Positions 35,068 through 44,513 of a stretch of DNA of 64,000 bases are shown piece after piece. The stretch comes from Polynucleobacter sp. MG-6-Vaara-E2 (GTDB taxonomy: Bacteria; Pseudomonadota; Gammaproteobacteria; Burkholderiales; Burkholderiaceae), in NCBI RefSeq assembly GCF_018687695.1, contig NZ_CP061303.1:124001-188000 (forward strand), given 5' to 3'. The translations under genes were made by a program, and so were the position numbers. Position 1 is the stretch's first letter. Every line of letters begins with the position of its first letter. The notes below the pieces were generated by a model. It was not told where the DNA came from. It worked only from the letters and a program-made list of their open reading frames with translations, and ran no database searches.

Positions 35068-36067
35068 GCTAAGTTTTGGTTTGTGGGGTGATCGTGTTAA
35101 GTCACGATTGGCTAGCTTGGACGTAAAAGCTTTTGGCCGCGTTGGTGTCTTACTGGGTGGCCGCTCTGGTGAGCGTGAAATTTCCCTAATGTCTGGCAAT
35201 GGCGTTCTTCAAGCCCTAATATCTAAAGGGGTTGACGCCTATGCATTTGATCCAGGCCTACGCAATCCGACTGAACTGGTTGCCGAGAAATTTGATCGTA
35301 TCTTCATTTCTTTGCATGGTCGGTATGGTGAAGATGGAACAATCCAAGGATTACTTGATTTACTTGAGCTGCCATATACCGGTAGTGGTGTGCTTGCTTC
35401 AGCTTTGGCCATTGACAAGATTGTCACCAAGCAAGTTTGGATTAGTAATGGACTTTCTACTCCTGAATTTGAGGAGTTAACTGCAGATAGCGACTGGAAC
35501 GCTGTCGCAAATCATCTTGGTTTGCCATTAATTGTGAAGCCAGCGCATGAAGGTTCATCTTTAGGCCTCACTAAAGTGAAGTCTGTTGAAGAGCTACCTG
35601 CTGCTTATCAACTTGCTGCTGGGCTTGATAAAAAGGTCATCGCAGAAACTTGCATCGTCGGAGATGAATTAACTTGCCCCTTGGTTGGTCAGGACCTTAG
35701 TGCTGAAGCATTGCCTGTGATCAAAATTATTCCGCCACAAGCCAATTACGATTTTCATAACAAGTATTTCTCGGATGAGACGCAATATCTTTGCCCTACT
35801 GGGTTGGCGCCTGAAGTGAATCAGCGAGTGCAGGAGTTAGCTTTGGCAGCCTATCGGGCTTTGGGTTGCCGCACTTGGGGTCGTGCTGATGTGATGCTTG
35901 ATCAAAAAACAGGGAAGCCCTATTTGCTGGAGATGAATACCTCTCCTGGTATGACTTCTCACTCTTTAGTGCCGATGGCGGCAAAAGCTGCTGGCGTTGA
36001 ATATGCTGATTTAGTGCTTTGGTTGCTCAGTCAGACCTTGCAGGAGAAAGAGGGTACTACTGCATGA
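35060..36067 (+). CDS. ddl: D-alanine-D-alanine ligase
   Basis: Makes the D-Ala-D-Ala dipeptide used by MurF. There are 335 residues, an ATP-grasp enzyme: VGVLLGGRSGEREISLMSG, SLHGRYGEDGTIQGLL, YTGSGVLASALAIDK, IVKPAHEGSSLGL, and the metal-binding YLLEMNTSPGMTSHSLVP. It overlaps murC by 8 bases. The position between murC and ftsQ is that of ddlB. Confidence 0.96.
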   Translation: MSKLSFGLWGDRVKSRLASLDVKAFGRVGVLLGGRSGEREISLMSGNGVLQALISKGVDAYAFDPGLRNPTELVAEKFDRIFISLHGRYGEDGTIQGLLDLLELPYTGSGVLASALAIDKIVTKQVWISNGLSTPEFEELTADSDWNAVANHLGLPLIVKPAHEGSSLGLTKVKSVEELPAAYQLAAGLDKKVIAETCIVGDELTCPLVGQDLSAEALPVIKIIPPQANYDFHNKYFSDETQYLCPTGLAPEVNQRVQELALAAYRALGCRTWGRADVMLDQKTGKPYLLEMNTSPGMTSHSLVPMAAKAAGVEYADLVLWLLSQTLQEKEGTTA

Positions 36068-36921
36068 GTAATTTCATGGACCGGTTTGGCGAAATTTTTG
36101 CCATGTTGATGTCTCCGATCTGGAATTATCCCGATCGGATGCAAAAGCTTAGCCGTTTCTTATTGCGTTGTTTTGTAGTGATGATGGTTTTTGGGGTATT
36201 GGTGTGGTTAAGTCAGCGCCCTGTGTTTGCGCTAAAGCAAATTCAAATTGAGCCTGTTGTTGGTCAAACTTTGAAGCACATTAATAAATCACTTGTGAAG
36301 CAACAAGTTTTGGAAACCGTACAAGGCAACTTCTTCAGCGTTCGCTTGGAAGATGTTAAGCGTGGTTTTGAGAGCATGCCTTGGGTGCGTCATGCTAATG
36401 TTCGCCGCGTTTGGCCTAACGGCTTAATTGTGAGCATTGAGGAGCAGAGGCCCTTTGGCACTTGGGGTGGTGCTGAGAGTCATGAACTCATCAACAATCA
36501 TGGCGAAGTCTTTGCGGGCCGTGTTTCTGAGGTTAGTGATGATGTGCGCCTAATTGATTTTCATGGGCCCGAGGATGCTGGCAGGGAAGTGATGAGTCTG
36601 TATGAGAAAGCAAATAACTGGTTCAAGCCATGGGGTGCAGAGGTGACCAGTCTTGCCTTGACTGAACGCTATGCCTGGCATATCAAATTATCAAATGGCA
36701 TGAAGGTGGAGTTTGGGCGCGATGAAGAAAGTTCAGACAAAACATTAACCGAAGAGCGTGTGGCACGTCTCTTTAAATATTGGCCACAAGTACAAGAAAA
36801 GTGGTCTAACCGTATTGATGCGGTGGATTTGCGTTATGCAAATGGTTTTGCGGTTCATCTTGCCGCTGCAAGTGTGAAAAAGAATGATGTTGATGGCAAG
36901 AAAAGTGAGCTGAAGCAATGA
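36064..36921 (+). CDS. ftsQ: Cell division protein FtsQ
   Basis: A bitopic divisome scaffold that binds FtsL and FtsB. The frame is open earlier, but ATG 36064 overlaps the ddl stop (ATGA) and gives 285 residues. There is a cytoplasmic N-terminus, a membrane helix at about 35-55 (FLLRCFVVMMVFGVLVWLS), then a POTRA domain (FALKQIQIEPVVG to RVWPNGLIVSIEEQRPFGTWG) and the beta domain ending in DLRYANGFAVHL. Confidence 0.95.
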   Translation: MSNFMDRFGEIFAMLMSPIWNYPDRMQKLSRFLLRCFVVMMVFGVLVWLSQRPVFALKQIQIEPVVGQTLKHINKSLVKQQVLETVQGNFFSVRLEDVKRGFESMPWVRHANVRRVWPNGLIVSIEEQRPFGTWGGAESHELINNHGEVFAGRVSEVSDDVRLIDFHGPEDAGREVMSLYEKANNWFKPWGAEVTSLALTERYAWHIKLSNGMKVEFGRDEESSDKTLTEERVARLFKYWPQVQEKWSNRIDAVDLRYANGFAVHLAAASVKKNDVDGKKSELKQ

Positions 36922-36931
36922 GGAAATGGGA

Positions 36932-38161
36932 ATGAGTAAAGACAATCGCGATTTATTGGTTGGATTGGATATTGGCACTTCCAAGGTAGTAGCCTTGGTT
37001 GCTGAGTTGGCTCCTGACGGTCAATTTAATGTGGTTGGCGTTGGCCAAACTGCTTCAAAAGGCTTAAAGAAAGGTGTCGTCGTCAATATCGAGGCAACTG
37101 TTCAGTCCATTCAGAAGGCATTAGAAGAAGCTGAGATCATGGCTGATCGTCAGATCGTGCAAGTCTTTACTGGTATTGCAGGTAACCACATTGTGAGTTT
37201 TAACTCGAGCGGTATGGTAGCTATTCGCGATAAAGAGGTAAGCGCTGGAGATGTAGAGCGCGTACTTGAAACAGCTAAAGCGATCAACATTCCAACCGAT
37301 CAACAGATTTTGCATATTCTTGTTCAGGAATTCATCATCGATGGTCAAGAGGATGTACGTGAACCAATTGGTATGAGTGGCTTGCGGTTAGAGGTAAAAG
37401 TACACATTGTTACTGGCGCAGTAAGTGCAGCACAAAATATTGTGAAATGTGTGCGTCGCTGTGGATTGGAAGTGAACGATCTCATATTGCAACCCTTGGC
37501 CTCAAGTCTCGCTGTCTTAACCGAAGATGAAAAAGAACTTGGCGTTGTATTGGTTGATATTGGCGGTGGCACAACGGACATTGCAATTTATTGCCAAGGA
37601 TCTATACGTCATACAGCGGTCATTCCAATTGCTGGTGATCAAATTACCAATGACATTGCTATGGCATTACGTACGCCAACGATTGATGCTGAGGATTTAA
37701 AGATCGCTCATGGTATTGCTCGCCAAGAGATGGCTGATCCAGCCGCCATGATTGATGTTCCAGGAGTAGGAGATCGCGAACCCCGTCCTATGTCTAAGCA
37801 AGCCTTGGCTGCTGTGATTGAGCCGCGTGTTGAGGAACTCTTTACTTTGGTAAGGGGAGTTGTGCGTGACTCTGGTTACGAAGACATGGTGTCCTCAGGA
37901 ATTGTTTTAACTGGTGGTACTTCGCTAATGCCAGGAATGGTTGAGTTAGCTGAGCAAGTCTTCTTAAGGCCGGCTCGTATTGGCACGCCTGAATATCGTG
38001 GCCACTTGCATGAAGTGTTACGAAGCCCAAGGTTTGCTACCAGTATTGGTTTGTTAATGGAAGGCCAAGCGCAGTTTATGCGTGGCCGTCGTGTTTCTCA
38101 GTCAGGCGCGTTACAAGCTGTGGTCTCGCGTATGAAGGAATGGTTTGCAGGAAATTTTTAA
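36932..38161 (+). CDS. ftsA: Cell division protein FtsA
   Basis: An actin-like ATPase that tethers FtsZ to the membrane. Signatures are LVGLDIGTSKVVALVAEL, VLVDIGGGTTDIAIY and GIVLTGGTSLMPGMVELAE, and an amphipathic C-terminal membrane-targeting helix (SRMKEWFAGNF). ATG 36932 is preferred over 36926 because the GAGGA at 36919-36923 is then at a workable distance; this gives 409 residues. Confidence 0.96.
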   Translation: MSKDNRDLLVGLDIGTSKVVALVAELAPDGQFNVVGVGQTASKGLKKGVVVNIEATVQSIQKALEEAEIMADRQIVQVFTGIAGNHIVSFNSSGMVAIRDKEVSAGDVERVLETAKAINIPTDQQILHILVQEFIIDGQEDVREPIGMSGLRLEVKVHIVTGAVSAAQNIVKCVRRCGLEVNDLILQPLASSLAVLTEDEKELGVVLVDIGGGTTDIAIYCQGSIRHTAVIPIAGDQITNDIAMALRTPTIDAEDLKIAHGIARQEMADPAAMIDVPGVGDREPRPMSKQALAAVIEPRVEELFTLVRGVVRDSGYEDMVSSGIVLTGGTSLMPGMVELAEQVFLRPARIGTPEYRGHLHEVLRSPRFATSIGLLMEGQAQFMRGRRVSQSGALQAVVSRMKEWFAGNF

Positions 38162-38209
38162 GTTTTTTCGTCGTCGTCAACGTAGTATGTTTATTACCTA
38201 GGAGGGTAT

Positions 38210-39550
38210 ATGGAATTTGAAATGTTAGATCAAGAAACAGCTGGCAAAACCATCATTAAAGTGGTTGGTGTCGGTGGGGCTGGCGGTAATGCAGTCCAAC
38301 ACATGATCCGTCGCGGTGTAAATGGCGTAGAGTTCATTTGCATGAACACCGATGCTGGCGCTTTGCAGCGCTCTGAGGCATCTGTGAATTTGCAACTGGG
38401 CTCTAGCGGATTAGGTGCTGGTGCTAAACCTGAAATCGGTGCGGCCTCTGCCGAAGAAGCTCGTGCTCGTATTGCCGATACATTGCAAGGTGCTCATATG
38501 GTGTTCATCACTGCTGGTATGGGTGGTGGTACAGGTACTGGGGCTGCTCCAATCGTCGCTCAAGTCGCAAAAGAAATGGGCATTTTGACAGTTGGTGTTA
38601 TCAGCAAGCCATTCGACTTTGAGGGTGTGAAGCGCTTGAAAGTTGCGGAGAATGGCGCAGCTGAGTTGGAGTCCTATGTAGATTCATTGATCGTTGTACT
38701 CAATGAAAAACTCTTTGAAGTGATGGGTGAAGATGCTGAGTTTGATAAAGCATTCGCATGCGCTGATGATGTACTGCATAACGCAGTTTCTGGAATTGCA
38801 GAAATCATCAATGTTCAAGGTTTAATTAACGTTGACTTTGAAGACGTCAAGACTGTGATGGGCGAACAAGGTAAGGCGATGATGGGAACTGCAACAGTTT
38901 CTGGTATGGATCGCGCACGTTTGGCTGCTGAAGCTGCTGTTGCATCGCCATTACTTGAAGGGGTGGATTTATCTGGTGCGCGTGGCGTATTGGTCAATAT
39001 CACGGCTAGCCGTTCATTGAAGCTTTCTGAAACACGTGAAGTGATGGCTGCGATTCGTGGCTATGCTGCCGATGATGCAACTGTGATCTTCGGCACTGTG
39101 TATGATGAGAGCTTGGGTGATGCATTGCGTGTCACTGTCGTGGCTACAGGTTTGAATAATCCACAAGCCCGCAAAGCTAATCAGCCAGAAGTAGTTTGGA
39201 GACAAGCTACTGGTACGCATGACGCAATGCCAACAATGGCTGACCTGAATACCTTTGCGCCAGCTAGTGCATCAGCTGCGATTAGCAAGGTGAGCTTAGA
39301 TTCTGCTTTGAGCACTAGCGCAGGTATGGTTCTAACAGGTTCGGCTAGTACACCTGCAGTGGCAGCACAGCCAGCAAGTAGTGGCGTTGATTACAGTCAG
39401 TACGATTTACCACGGGTTTTTCGTAGCTCTCGTGAAGCGACTGCCGCTCCTACATTGGGTGCAGATAGTTCTCCACAAGCAAAAACCTTGTTGGATAAAG
39501 GGGCTGATTACTATGAAATCCCTGCATTTTTACGTAAACAAGCAGATTAA
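38210..39550 (+). CDS. ftsZ: Cell division GTPase FtsZ
   Basis: The tubulin-like protein of the division ring. There are 446 residues: IKVVGVGGAGGNAVQHMI, ICMNTDAG, the GTP-binding GMGGGTGTGAAPIVA, the T7 loop NVDFEDVKTVM, a linker rich in Ala/Ser/Thr at about 330-425, and the conserved C-terminal peptide YYEIPAFLRKQAD that binds FtsA and other partners. TAGGAGGG precedes the ATG, a stronger site than most of its neighbours have, in keeping with the high FtsZ level needed. Confidence 0.98.
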   Translation: MEFEMLDQETAGKTIIKVVGVGGAGGNAVQHMIRRGVNGVEFICMNTDAGALQRSEASVNLQLGSSGLGAGAKPEIGAASAEEARARIADTLQGAHMVFITAGMGGGTGTGAAPIVAQVAKEMGILTVGVISKPFDFEGVKRLKVAENGAAELESYVDSLIVVLNEKLFEVMGEDAEFDKAFACADDVLHNAVSGIAEIINVQGLINVDFEDVKTVMGEQGKAMMGTATVSGMDRARLAAEAAVASPLLEGVDLSGARGVLVNITASRSLKLSETREVMAAIRGYAADDATVIFGTVYDESLGDALRVTVVATGLNNPQARKANQPEVVWRQATGTHDAMPTMADLNTFAPASASAAISKVSLDSALSTSAGMVLTGSASTPAVAAQPASSGVDYSQYDLPRVFRSSREATAAPTLGADSSPQAKTLLDKGADYYEIPAFLRKQAD

Positions 39551-39578
39551 TTGACTGCTTAATACAATAGGTTATTGT
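39551..39578 (+). promoter_or_regulatory. Candidate promoter for the peroxiredoxin gene
   Basis: TTGACT (39551-39556), 16 bases and TATTGT (39573-39578). The predicted transcript would begin close to the hairpin at 39583. It lies directly behind the ftsZ stop. Moderate match only. Confidence 0.35.
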
Positions 39579-39582
39579 GAAA

Positions 39583-39631
39583 TGCCAGCGCGGCGCCCCT
39601 CCGGACGACGAATCCCGCGCTTGCGTTGGCA
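39583..39631 (+). repeat. G+C-rich hairpin between ftsZ and the peroxiredoxin gene
   Basis: TGCCAGCGC (39583-39591) and GCGTTGGCA (39623-39631) pair over 9 bases with one G-U, enclosing a G+C-rich loop that could fold further. No T run follows, so it is not a typical terminator. It ends about 30 bases before the peroxiredoxin ATG and would form the 5' leader of that message or a processing site after ftsZ. Confidence 0.5.
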
Positions 39632-39662
39632 TGCTTACTAACAATTACTTATTGGAGACACC

Positions 39663-40163
39663 ATGATTGCTGTTGGACAAAAACTACCAAACGCCACTCT
39701 TTATGAATTTATGAATGAAGAGACTGAAGGCTGTGCATTAGGGCCTAATGCTTTTGAAGTTGAGAAGCTTGCGGCTGGAAAAAAGATTGTGATTTTTGCT
39801 CTACCTGGTGCCTTTACGCCGACTTGTTCAGCAAAGCACGTGCCCGGATATGTTGAGCACTTCGATGCGATTAAAGCAAAGGGTGTAGATGAGATTTGGT
39901 GTATCTCTGTGAATGATCCATTTGTGATGGGTGCATGGGGACGTGATCAAAAGGTTGGAAAAAAGATTCGTATGTTGGGTGACGGTAGTGCTGAGTTCAC
40001 TAAGAAGGTTGGTTTGGAGTTGGATTTGACTGCTCGTGGCTTAGGTCTTCGCTCAGATCGTTATGCCATGATTGTGGAAGATGGCGTCGTAAAAAGTTTA
40101 GATCGTGAAGCTCCAGGTAAGTTTGAGGTAAGCGATGCAGCCTCGATTCTGAAAAAACTGTAA
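39663..40163 (+). CDS. Peroxiredoxin of the Prx5 type
   Basis: A thiol peroxidase of 166 residues. The peroxidatic Cys is in FALPGAFTPTCSAKHVPGY (about residue 55), the Prx5 signature; VDEIWCISVNDPFVMGAWG and LGLRSDRYAMIVEDGVV follow. No fused glutaredoxin domain is present. Reduction probably depends on glutathione/glutaredoxin as in other Prx5 proteins, which is inference. TTGGAGA precedes the ATG. Confidence 0.92.
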   Translation: MIAVGQKLPNATLYEFMNEETEGCALGPNAFEVEKLAAGKKIVIFALPGAFTPTCSAKHVPGYVEHFDAIKAKGVDEIWCISVNDPFVMGAWGRDQKVGKKIRMLGDGSAEFTKKVGLELDLTARGLGLRSDRYAMIVEDGVVKSLDREAPGKFEVSDAASILKKL

Positions 40164-40194
40164 TCAATCTTTCCGTAAATTTAGAGACGTCATC

Positions 40195-41109
40195 ATGATG
40201 AAGCAAAGAACCATTGCGAACCCGGTGAAAACCGTGGGTATTGGTTTGCACTCTGGTCGTAAGGTGACTATCTCGATTAAGCCTGCTCCAGTAGATTCAG
40301 GGGTGCAGTTCGTTCGTGTTGATACTCCAGAGCAGTCCTTGGTTCCAGCAACTGCTTTGGCTGTATGCGATACGCGGCTTGCATCGGTCATTCAAAAAGA
40401 TGGTGTGAGAGTTTCCACGGTTGAGCATTTACTCTCAGCCTGTGCTGGGCTTGGTTTGGACAATCTTTTGATTGAGCTTGATGGTGAAGAAGTACCCATC
40501 ATGGATGGAAGCGCCGCTTCATTTTTATTCTTAATTGAATCTGCCGGTATTGTTGAGCAAGAGGCTCCCCGTCAATTTGTAGTGATTAAAAAACCAGTAG
40601 AAGTGCGTGAAGGTGACAAGCTTGCTCGCCTCGAACCATTCTTTGGTTTTAAGTTAGATTTCACAATCGACTTTAAACATCCTGCAGTCGATAAAACTGG
40701 TCAACGATTTGTTGTGGATTTTGCGGAGCACGCATACCGTAATGAAATTGGACGTGCTCGTACATTTGGATTTGCGCATGAAGTTGAAGCCCTGAGGGAG
40801 ATGGGTCTTGCTCGTGGCGGTAGCTTAGACAACGCCATTGTTCTGGATGAGCACCGTATTTTGAATAACGAAGAGCTTCGTTATGAAGATGAGTTTGTGC
40901 GCCATAAAATTTTGGACGCGATTGGAGATCTTTATCTAGTTGGGCATCCTATTGTGGGTGCTTATGTGGCTGAAAAATCAGGCCATGCCTTGAACAATGC
41001 GCTATTACGCAAGCTCTTGGAAGATCCAAGTTCTTATGAGATTAGTAGCTTTGCTGAAAATAAAGCGCCCGAAGCCTATTCTCAGGAGAATCAACCTCTC
41101 TTTTTCTAA
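40195..41109 (+). CDS. lpxC: UDP-3-O-acyl-N-acetylglucosamine deacetylase
   Basis: The zinc deacetylase for the committed step of lipid A synthesis. There are 304 residues. KQRTIANPVKTVGIGLHSGRKV start, STVEHLLSACAGLGLDN with the first His ligand, EEVPIMDGSA, and HKILDAIGDLYLVGHPI with the remaining His and Asp ligands. Two ATGs in a row open the frame. It follows the peroxiredoxin by 31 bases, in the usual place after ftsZ. Confidence 0.97.
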   Translation: MMKQRTIANPVKTVGIGLHSGRKVTISIKPAPVDSGVQFVRVDTPEQSLVPATALAVCDTRLASVIQKDGVRVSTVEHLLSACAGLGLDNLLIELDGEEVPIMDGSAASFLFLIESAGIVEQEAPRQFVVIKKPVEVREGDKLARLEPFFGFKLDFTIDFKHPAVDKTGQRFVVDFAEHAYRNEIGRARTFGFAHEVEALREMGLARGGSLDNAIVLDEHRILNNEELRYEDEFVRHKILDAIGDLYLVGHPIVGAYVAEKSGHALNNALLRKLLEDPSSYEISSFAENKAPEAYSQENQPLFF

Positions 41110-41134
41110 GAAGGGCCCTTAGATTTATCTCGAT

Positions 41135-41638
41135 TTATTTAGGTTTGCGCTGAAGGAGTTTTTCAACCGTTTTTCGTAAATCGGACTCGGGCGCTAACTT
41201 GTCCAGTAATTCTTCCCATGATTTTTTGGCAATCGCATTAAAACCTTTGGGTTTTTGATGCTGCGTATCGCTCGCTCGTGGTTTTACTTCCCATTGCGTT
41301 GCGGCAGGCCTCACTTTGACTTTAATGGCACTACAGGTGAGCCCAAGTTTTCCTAACTCATTGATTAGACTAGGTAAATTTTGCTGTAAGCGAGTAGCAA
41401 TACTAGCGCTATTGACCAGTAAAAACAATTCATCCTGGCTACCGGAGCGCCAGCCAGCTTCAATTTTGGAGCTAAGGTGTCCTAAATCTACTTTTTCCAA
41501 GGCTTTACCAAGAGAAGACTTGAGTTTGGCTAGATCTTCAGTTTTGGCCAAAATTCCCCCAAGTCCATTGGATTCACGCAAGTAATCAAGCCATTCATGG
41601 GCTGTTTGCTTGCGGGACGATTTAGGGGCAAAGTTCAT
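41135..41638 (-). CDS. dciA: DUF721 / DciA-like protein
   Basis: A protein of about 167 residues with a DUF721-like middle (KVDLGHLSSKIEAGWRSGSQDELFLLVNSASIATRLQQNLPSLINEL) and a charged C-terminus. DciA proteins load or help the replicative helicase DnaB in bacteria lacking DnaC; in Pseudomonas the gene also sits between lpxC and secA. Here it is on the opposite strand to both. The frame could start at 41686, only 6 bases from secA; the Met at 41638 leaves room for the secA promoter and is preferred. The assignment leans on position as well as sequence. Confidence 0.7.
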   Translation of the reverse strand: MNFAPKSSRKQTAHEWLDYLRESNGLGGILAKTEDLAKLKSSLGKALEKVDLGHLSSKIEAGWRSGSQDELFLLVNSASIATRLQQNLPSLINELGKLGLTCSAIKVKVRPAATQWEVKPRASDTQHQKPKGFNAIAKKSWEELLDKLAPESDLRKTVEKLLQRKPK

Positions 41639-41692
41639 AAAAAATGGGGTTGCGGGTGATAAACTCAAGGACTTAATTTTCTTCAATATCCC

Positions 41693-44458
41693 ATGGTAAT
41701 CGGTCTTCTTAAAACCCTGGTCGGCAGTCGTAACGACCGCCTCTTAAAACAGTATCGCAAAGTCGTTGCCAAGGTTGGCGCTTTTGAGTCTAACCTGCAA
41801 TCTTTGGACGATGCTGCACTTGCGGCTAAAACTGCTGAATTTAAGTCTCGTTTAGCCAATGGCGAATCTTTGGATGACATTGCGCCTGAGGCTTTCGCTG
41901 TTGTGCGTGAAGCTAGTGTACGCGTCATGAAGATGCGGCACTTTGATGCACAACTGATGGGTGGTTTGGCACTTCATCAAGGCAAGATTGCTGAGATGGG
42001 TACAGGCGAAGGTAAAACGCTAACCGCGACACTCCCAGTCTATTTAAATGCTTTGACGGGCAATGGTGTGCATGTTGTTACCGTGAACGACTATTTGGCA
42101 CAACGCGATGCTGAGTGGATGTCTAAGTTATATAACTTCTTAGGTATGAAAGTTGGCGTGAATCTATCGCAGATGGATCATAAGACTAAGCAAGAAGCAT
42201 ATGCAGCAGATATCACTTATGGCACCAATAACGAATTTGGTTTTGATTACTTGCGCGACAACATGGTCCAAGATGTGGATCAGCGTGTACAACGTGGCGT
42301 AGCTTACGCCATCGTCGACGAGGTCGACTCAATCCTGATTGATGAGGCGCGCACACCATTGATTATTTCTGGCCAGGCAGATGATCATACTGATCTTTAC
42401 ATCAAGATCAATGCGCTCCCGGCACATTTAGAGCGTCAAATTGGCGAGGAGAAAGCCGATGGCACTGGCGTTGAAAAGCCAGGTGATTACTGGGTTGATG
42501 AAAAATCGCAGCAGGTATATTTGACTGAGCAAGGTCACGATAAGGCTGAGCAAATCTTGGTACAAATTGGTGCCTTGAATGATGGCGATTCTTTGTACTC
42601 CCCGCAAAATATTACGTTGATGCATCACGTGTATGCTGCCTTGCGCGCTCATACTTTGTATAACCGTGATCAGCATTATGTTGTGCAAAACAAAGAAGTC
42701 ATCATTGTTGATGAGTTCACTGGCCGTTTAATGCAAGGTCGCCGCTGGTCTGATGGCTTACATCAGGCAGTAGAGGCTAAAGAGGGTGTTCCGATTCAGA
42801 ATGAGAATCAAACCTTAGCAACAATTACCTTCCAGAATTATTTCCGCATGTACGGCAAGTTGGCAGGTATGACTGGTACTGCTGATACTGAAGCGTACGA
42901 GTTCAAGGAAATTTATAACCTTGAAACCGTGGTGATCCCTCCTAATCGGATTAGTCAAAGAAAAGATAAGCAAGATCAAATTTATAAGTCTTCTCGCGAG
43001 CGTTATGACGCAGTGATTAAAGATATTGAAGATTGCTATGAGCGTGGTCAGCCAGTACTGGTTGGAACAACCTCAATTGAAAATTCAGAGTTAATTGCTG
43101 GCTTATTGGATAAACGTAAGTTACCGCATCAAGTATTAAATGCCAAACAGCACGCCCGCGAAGCAGAAATCATTGCGCAAGCAGGTCGTCCAAAAATGAT
43201 CACGATTGCCACTAACATGGCTGGTCGTGGTACCGATATCGTGCTCGGTGGAAATGTAGGTAAACAGTCCTCTTTAATTGAGGTTGATGAAGCGCTTTCT
43301 GAGTCAGAAAAAGCTGCCAAAATTAAACAATTGCAAGATGAGTGGCAAAGTATTCACGATCAAGTGTTGGCTGCTGGTGGCCTACACATTATCGGAACTG
43401 AGCGCCATGAAAGCCGTCGTATTGATAACCAGTTAAGAGGACGCTCTGGTCGTCAAGGCGACCCAGGCTCTTCACGCTTCTATCTCTCTTTAGACGATCC
43501 TTTGTTGCGCATTTTTGCTGGTGACCGCTTGCGAGCTGTCATGGAGCGCTTGAAGATGCCTGATGGCGAACCTATTGAAGCGGGTATGGTGACTCGTTCG
43601 ATTGAATCAGCTCAGCGCAAGGTTGAGGGTCGCAACTTTGATATGCGTAAGCAGTTGCTTGAGTATGACGACGTTGCGAACGATCAGCGCAAAGAAACAT
43701 ATCGTCTCAGAAATGAAGTGCTTGAGAGTAAAGATATTGGTGAACTCATTGCGAATTTGCGTGAGGATGTATTACGTTCTATTTGTTCTCTCTATGTTCC
43801 TCTTGAATCCATGGAAGAGCAGTGGGACTTGTGTGGTCTTGAGAACGTTCTTGCAAATGAGTGGGGCCTCACTGTAGATTTGCAGAAATGGGTCGAGGGC
43901 GCGGCAAGTGTTGATGACTCTGAAATTGTTGAGCGAGTGCTGCAGGCGGCTAAAGACGCTTATGACGCCAAAGTTGAGCTATCTGGACGTGAATCCTTTG
44001 CGAGTTTTGAGCGCTCCGTTCTTCTATACAGTGTTGACACTCACTGGCGTGAACATTTGGCCGCTTTGGATCATTTGCGTCAAGGTATTCATCTACGTGG
44101 TTATGCCCAAAAAGACCCCAAACAAGAATATCGTCGCGAGGCCTTTGGGCTTTACGGTGAACTCTTGAATGTCATCAAGAATGACGTTGTGAAGAGCATC
44201 ATGACGGTGCAGATTCGTAGCGCTAGTGAATTGGATCAAGCATCAGATTCGATGAATGAAGAGTTGGCCAAGTTAAAAGACCTTCAGTATCAGCATGCAG
44301 ATGCTGACATGGAGGTTGCTGGCTCGACTGGGGATCGTGGCGCTGCTATTGATATTCAGCCTGCACCAGTTCGTACTGGTCCTAAAATCGGTCGCAATGA
44401 TCCTTGCTCATGCGGTAGTGGTAAGAAATATAAAAATTGTTGCGGTGCATTGGCATAG
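41693..44458 (+). CDS. secA: Preprotein translocase ATPase SecA
   Basis: The motor that drives proteins through SecYEG. There are 921 residues: MKMRHFDAQLMGGLALHQGKIAEMGTGEGKTLTATLP (Walker A region), VDEVDSILIDEARTPLIISG (DEAD-like), TNMAGRGTDIVLGG, GTERHESRRIDNQLRGRSGRQGDPGSSRF, and the C-terminal zinc finger PCSCGSGKKYKNCC that binds SecB. No clear ribosome binding site precedes the ATG. It is followed by a terminator. Confidence 0.98.
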   Translation: MVIGLLKTLVGSRNDRLLKQYRKVVAKVGAFESNLQSLDDAALAAKTAEFKSRLANGESLDDIAPEAFAVVREASVRVMKMRHFDAQLMGGLALHQGKIAEMGTGEGKTLTATLPVYLNALTGNGVHVVTVNDYLAQRDAEWMSKLYNFLGMKVGVNLSQMDHKTKQEAYAADITYGTNNEFGFDYLRDNMVQDVDQRVQRGVAYAIVDEVDSILIDEARTPLIISGQADDHTDLYIKINALPAHLERQIGEEKADGTGVEKPGDYWVDEKSQQVYLTEQGHDKAEQILVQIGALNDGDSLYSPQNITLMHHVYAALRAHTLYNRDQHYVVQNKEVIIVDEFTGRLMQGRRWSDGLHQAVEAKEGVPIQNENQTLATITFQNYFRMYGKLAGMTGTADTEAYEFKEIYNLETVVIPPNRISQRKDKQDQIYKSSRERYDAVIKDIEDCYERGQPVLVGTTSIENSELIAGLLDKRKLPHQVLNAKQHAREAEIIAQAGRPKMITIATNMAGRGTDIVLGGNVGKQSSLIEVDEALSESEKAAKIKQLQDEWQSIHDQVLAAGGLHIIGTERHESRRIDNQLRGRSGRQGDPGSSRFYLSLDDPLLRIFAGDRLRAVMERLKMPDGEPIEAGMVTRSIESAQRKVEGRNFDMRKQLLEYDDVANDQRKETYRLRNEVLESKDIGELIANLREDVLRSICSLYVPLESMEEQWDLCGLENVLANEWGLTVDLQKWVEGAASVDDSEIVERVLQAAKDAYDAKVELSGRESFASFERSVLLYSVDTHWREHLAALDHLRQGIHLRGYAQKDPKQEYRREAFGLYGELLNVIKNDVVKSIMTVQIRSASELDQASDSMNEELAKLKDLQYQHADADMEVAGSTGDRGAAIDIQPAPVRTGPKIGRNDPCSCGSGKKYKNCCGALA

Positions 44459-44482
44459 TTATTATTGACACATGGTTGAATG

Positions 44483-44513
44483 AAAAGGCTCAGAAAAATC
44501 TGAGCCTTTTTTC
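44483..44513 (+). terminator. Rho-independent terminator after secA
   Basis: AAAAGGCTCAGA and TCTGAGCCTTTTTT pair over 10-12 bases around a short A loop, 25 bases after the secA stop, with a T run on the forward strand. Confidence 0.9.

Noticed and set aside
41106..41122. AAGGGCCCTT palindrome between lpxC and dciA
   Set aside because: A 10-base perfect palindrome with no loop and no T run; too short to call a terminator or a binding site.
41650..41678. Possible secA promoter TTGCGG-N17-TTAATT
   Set aside because: The -10 hexamer matches at only about three positions and would leave almost no leader; not strong enough to list.
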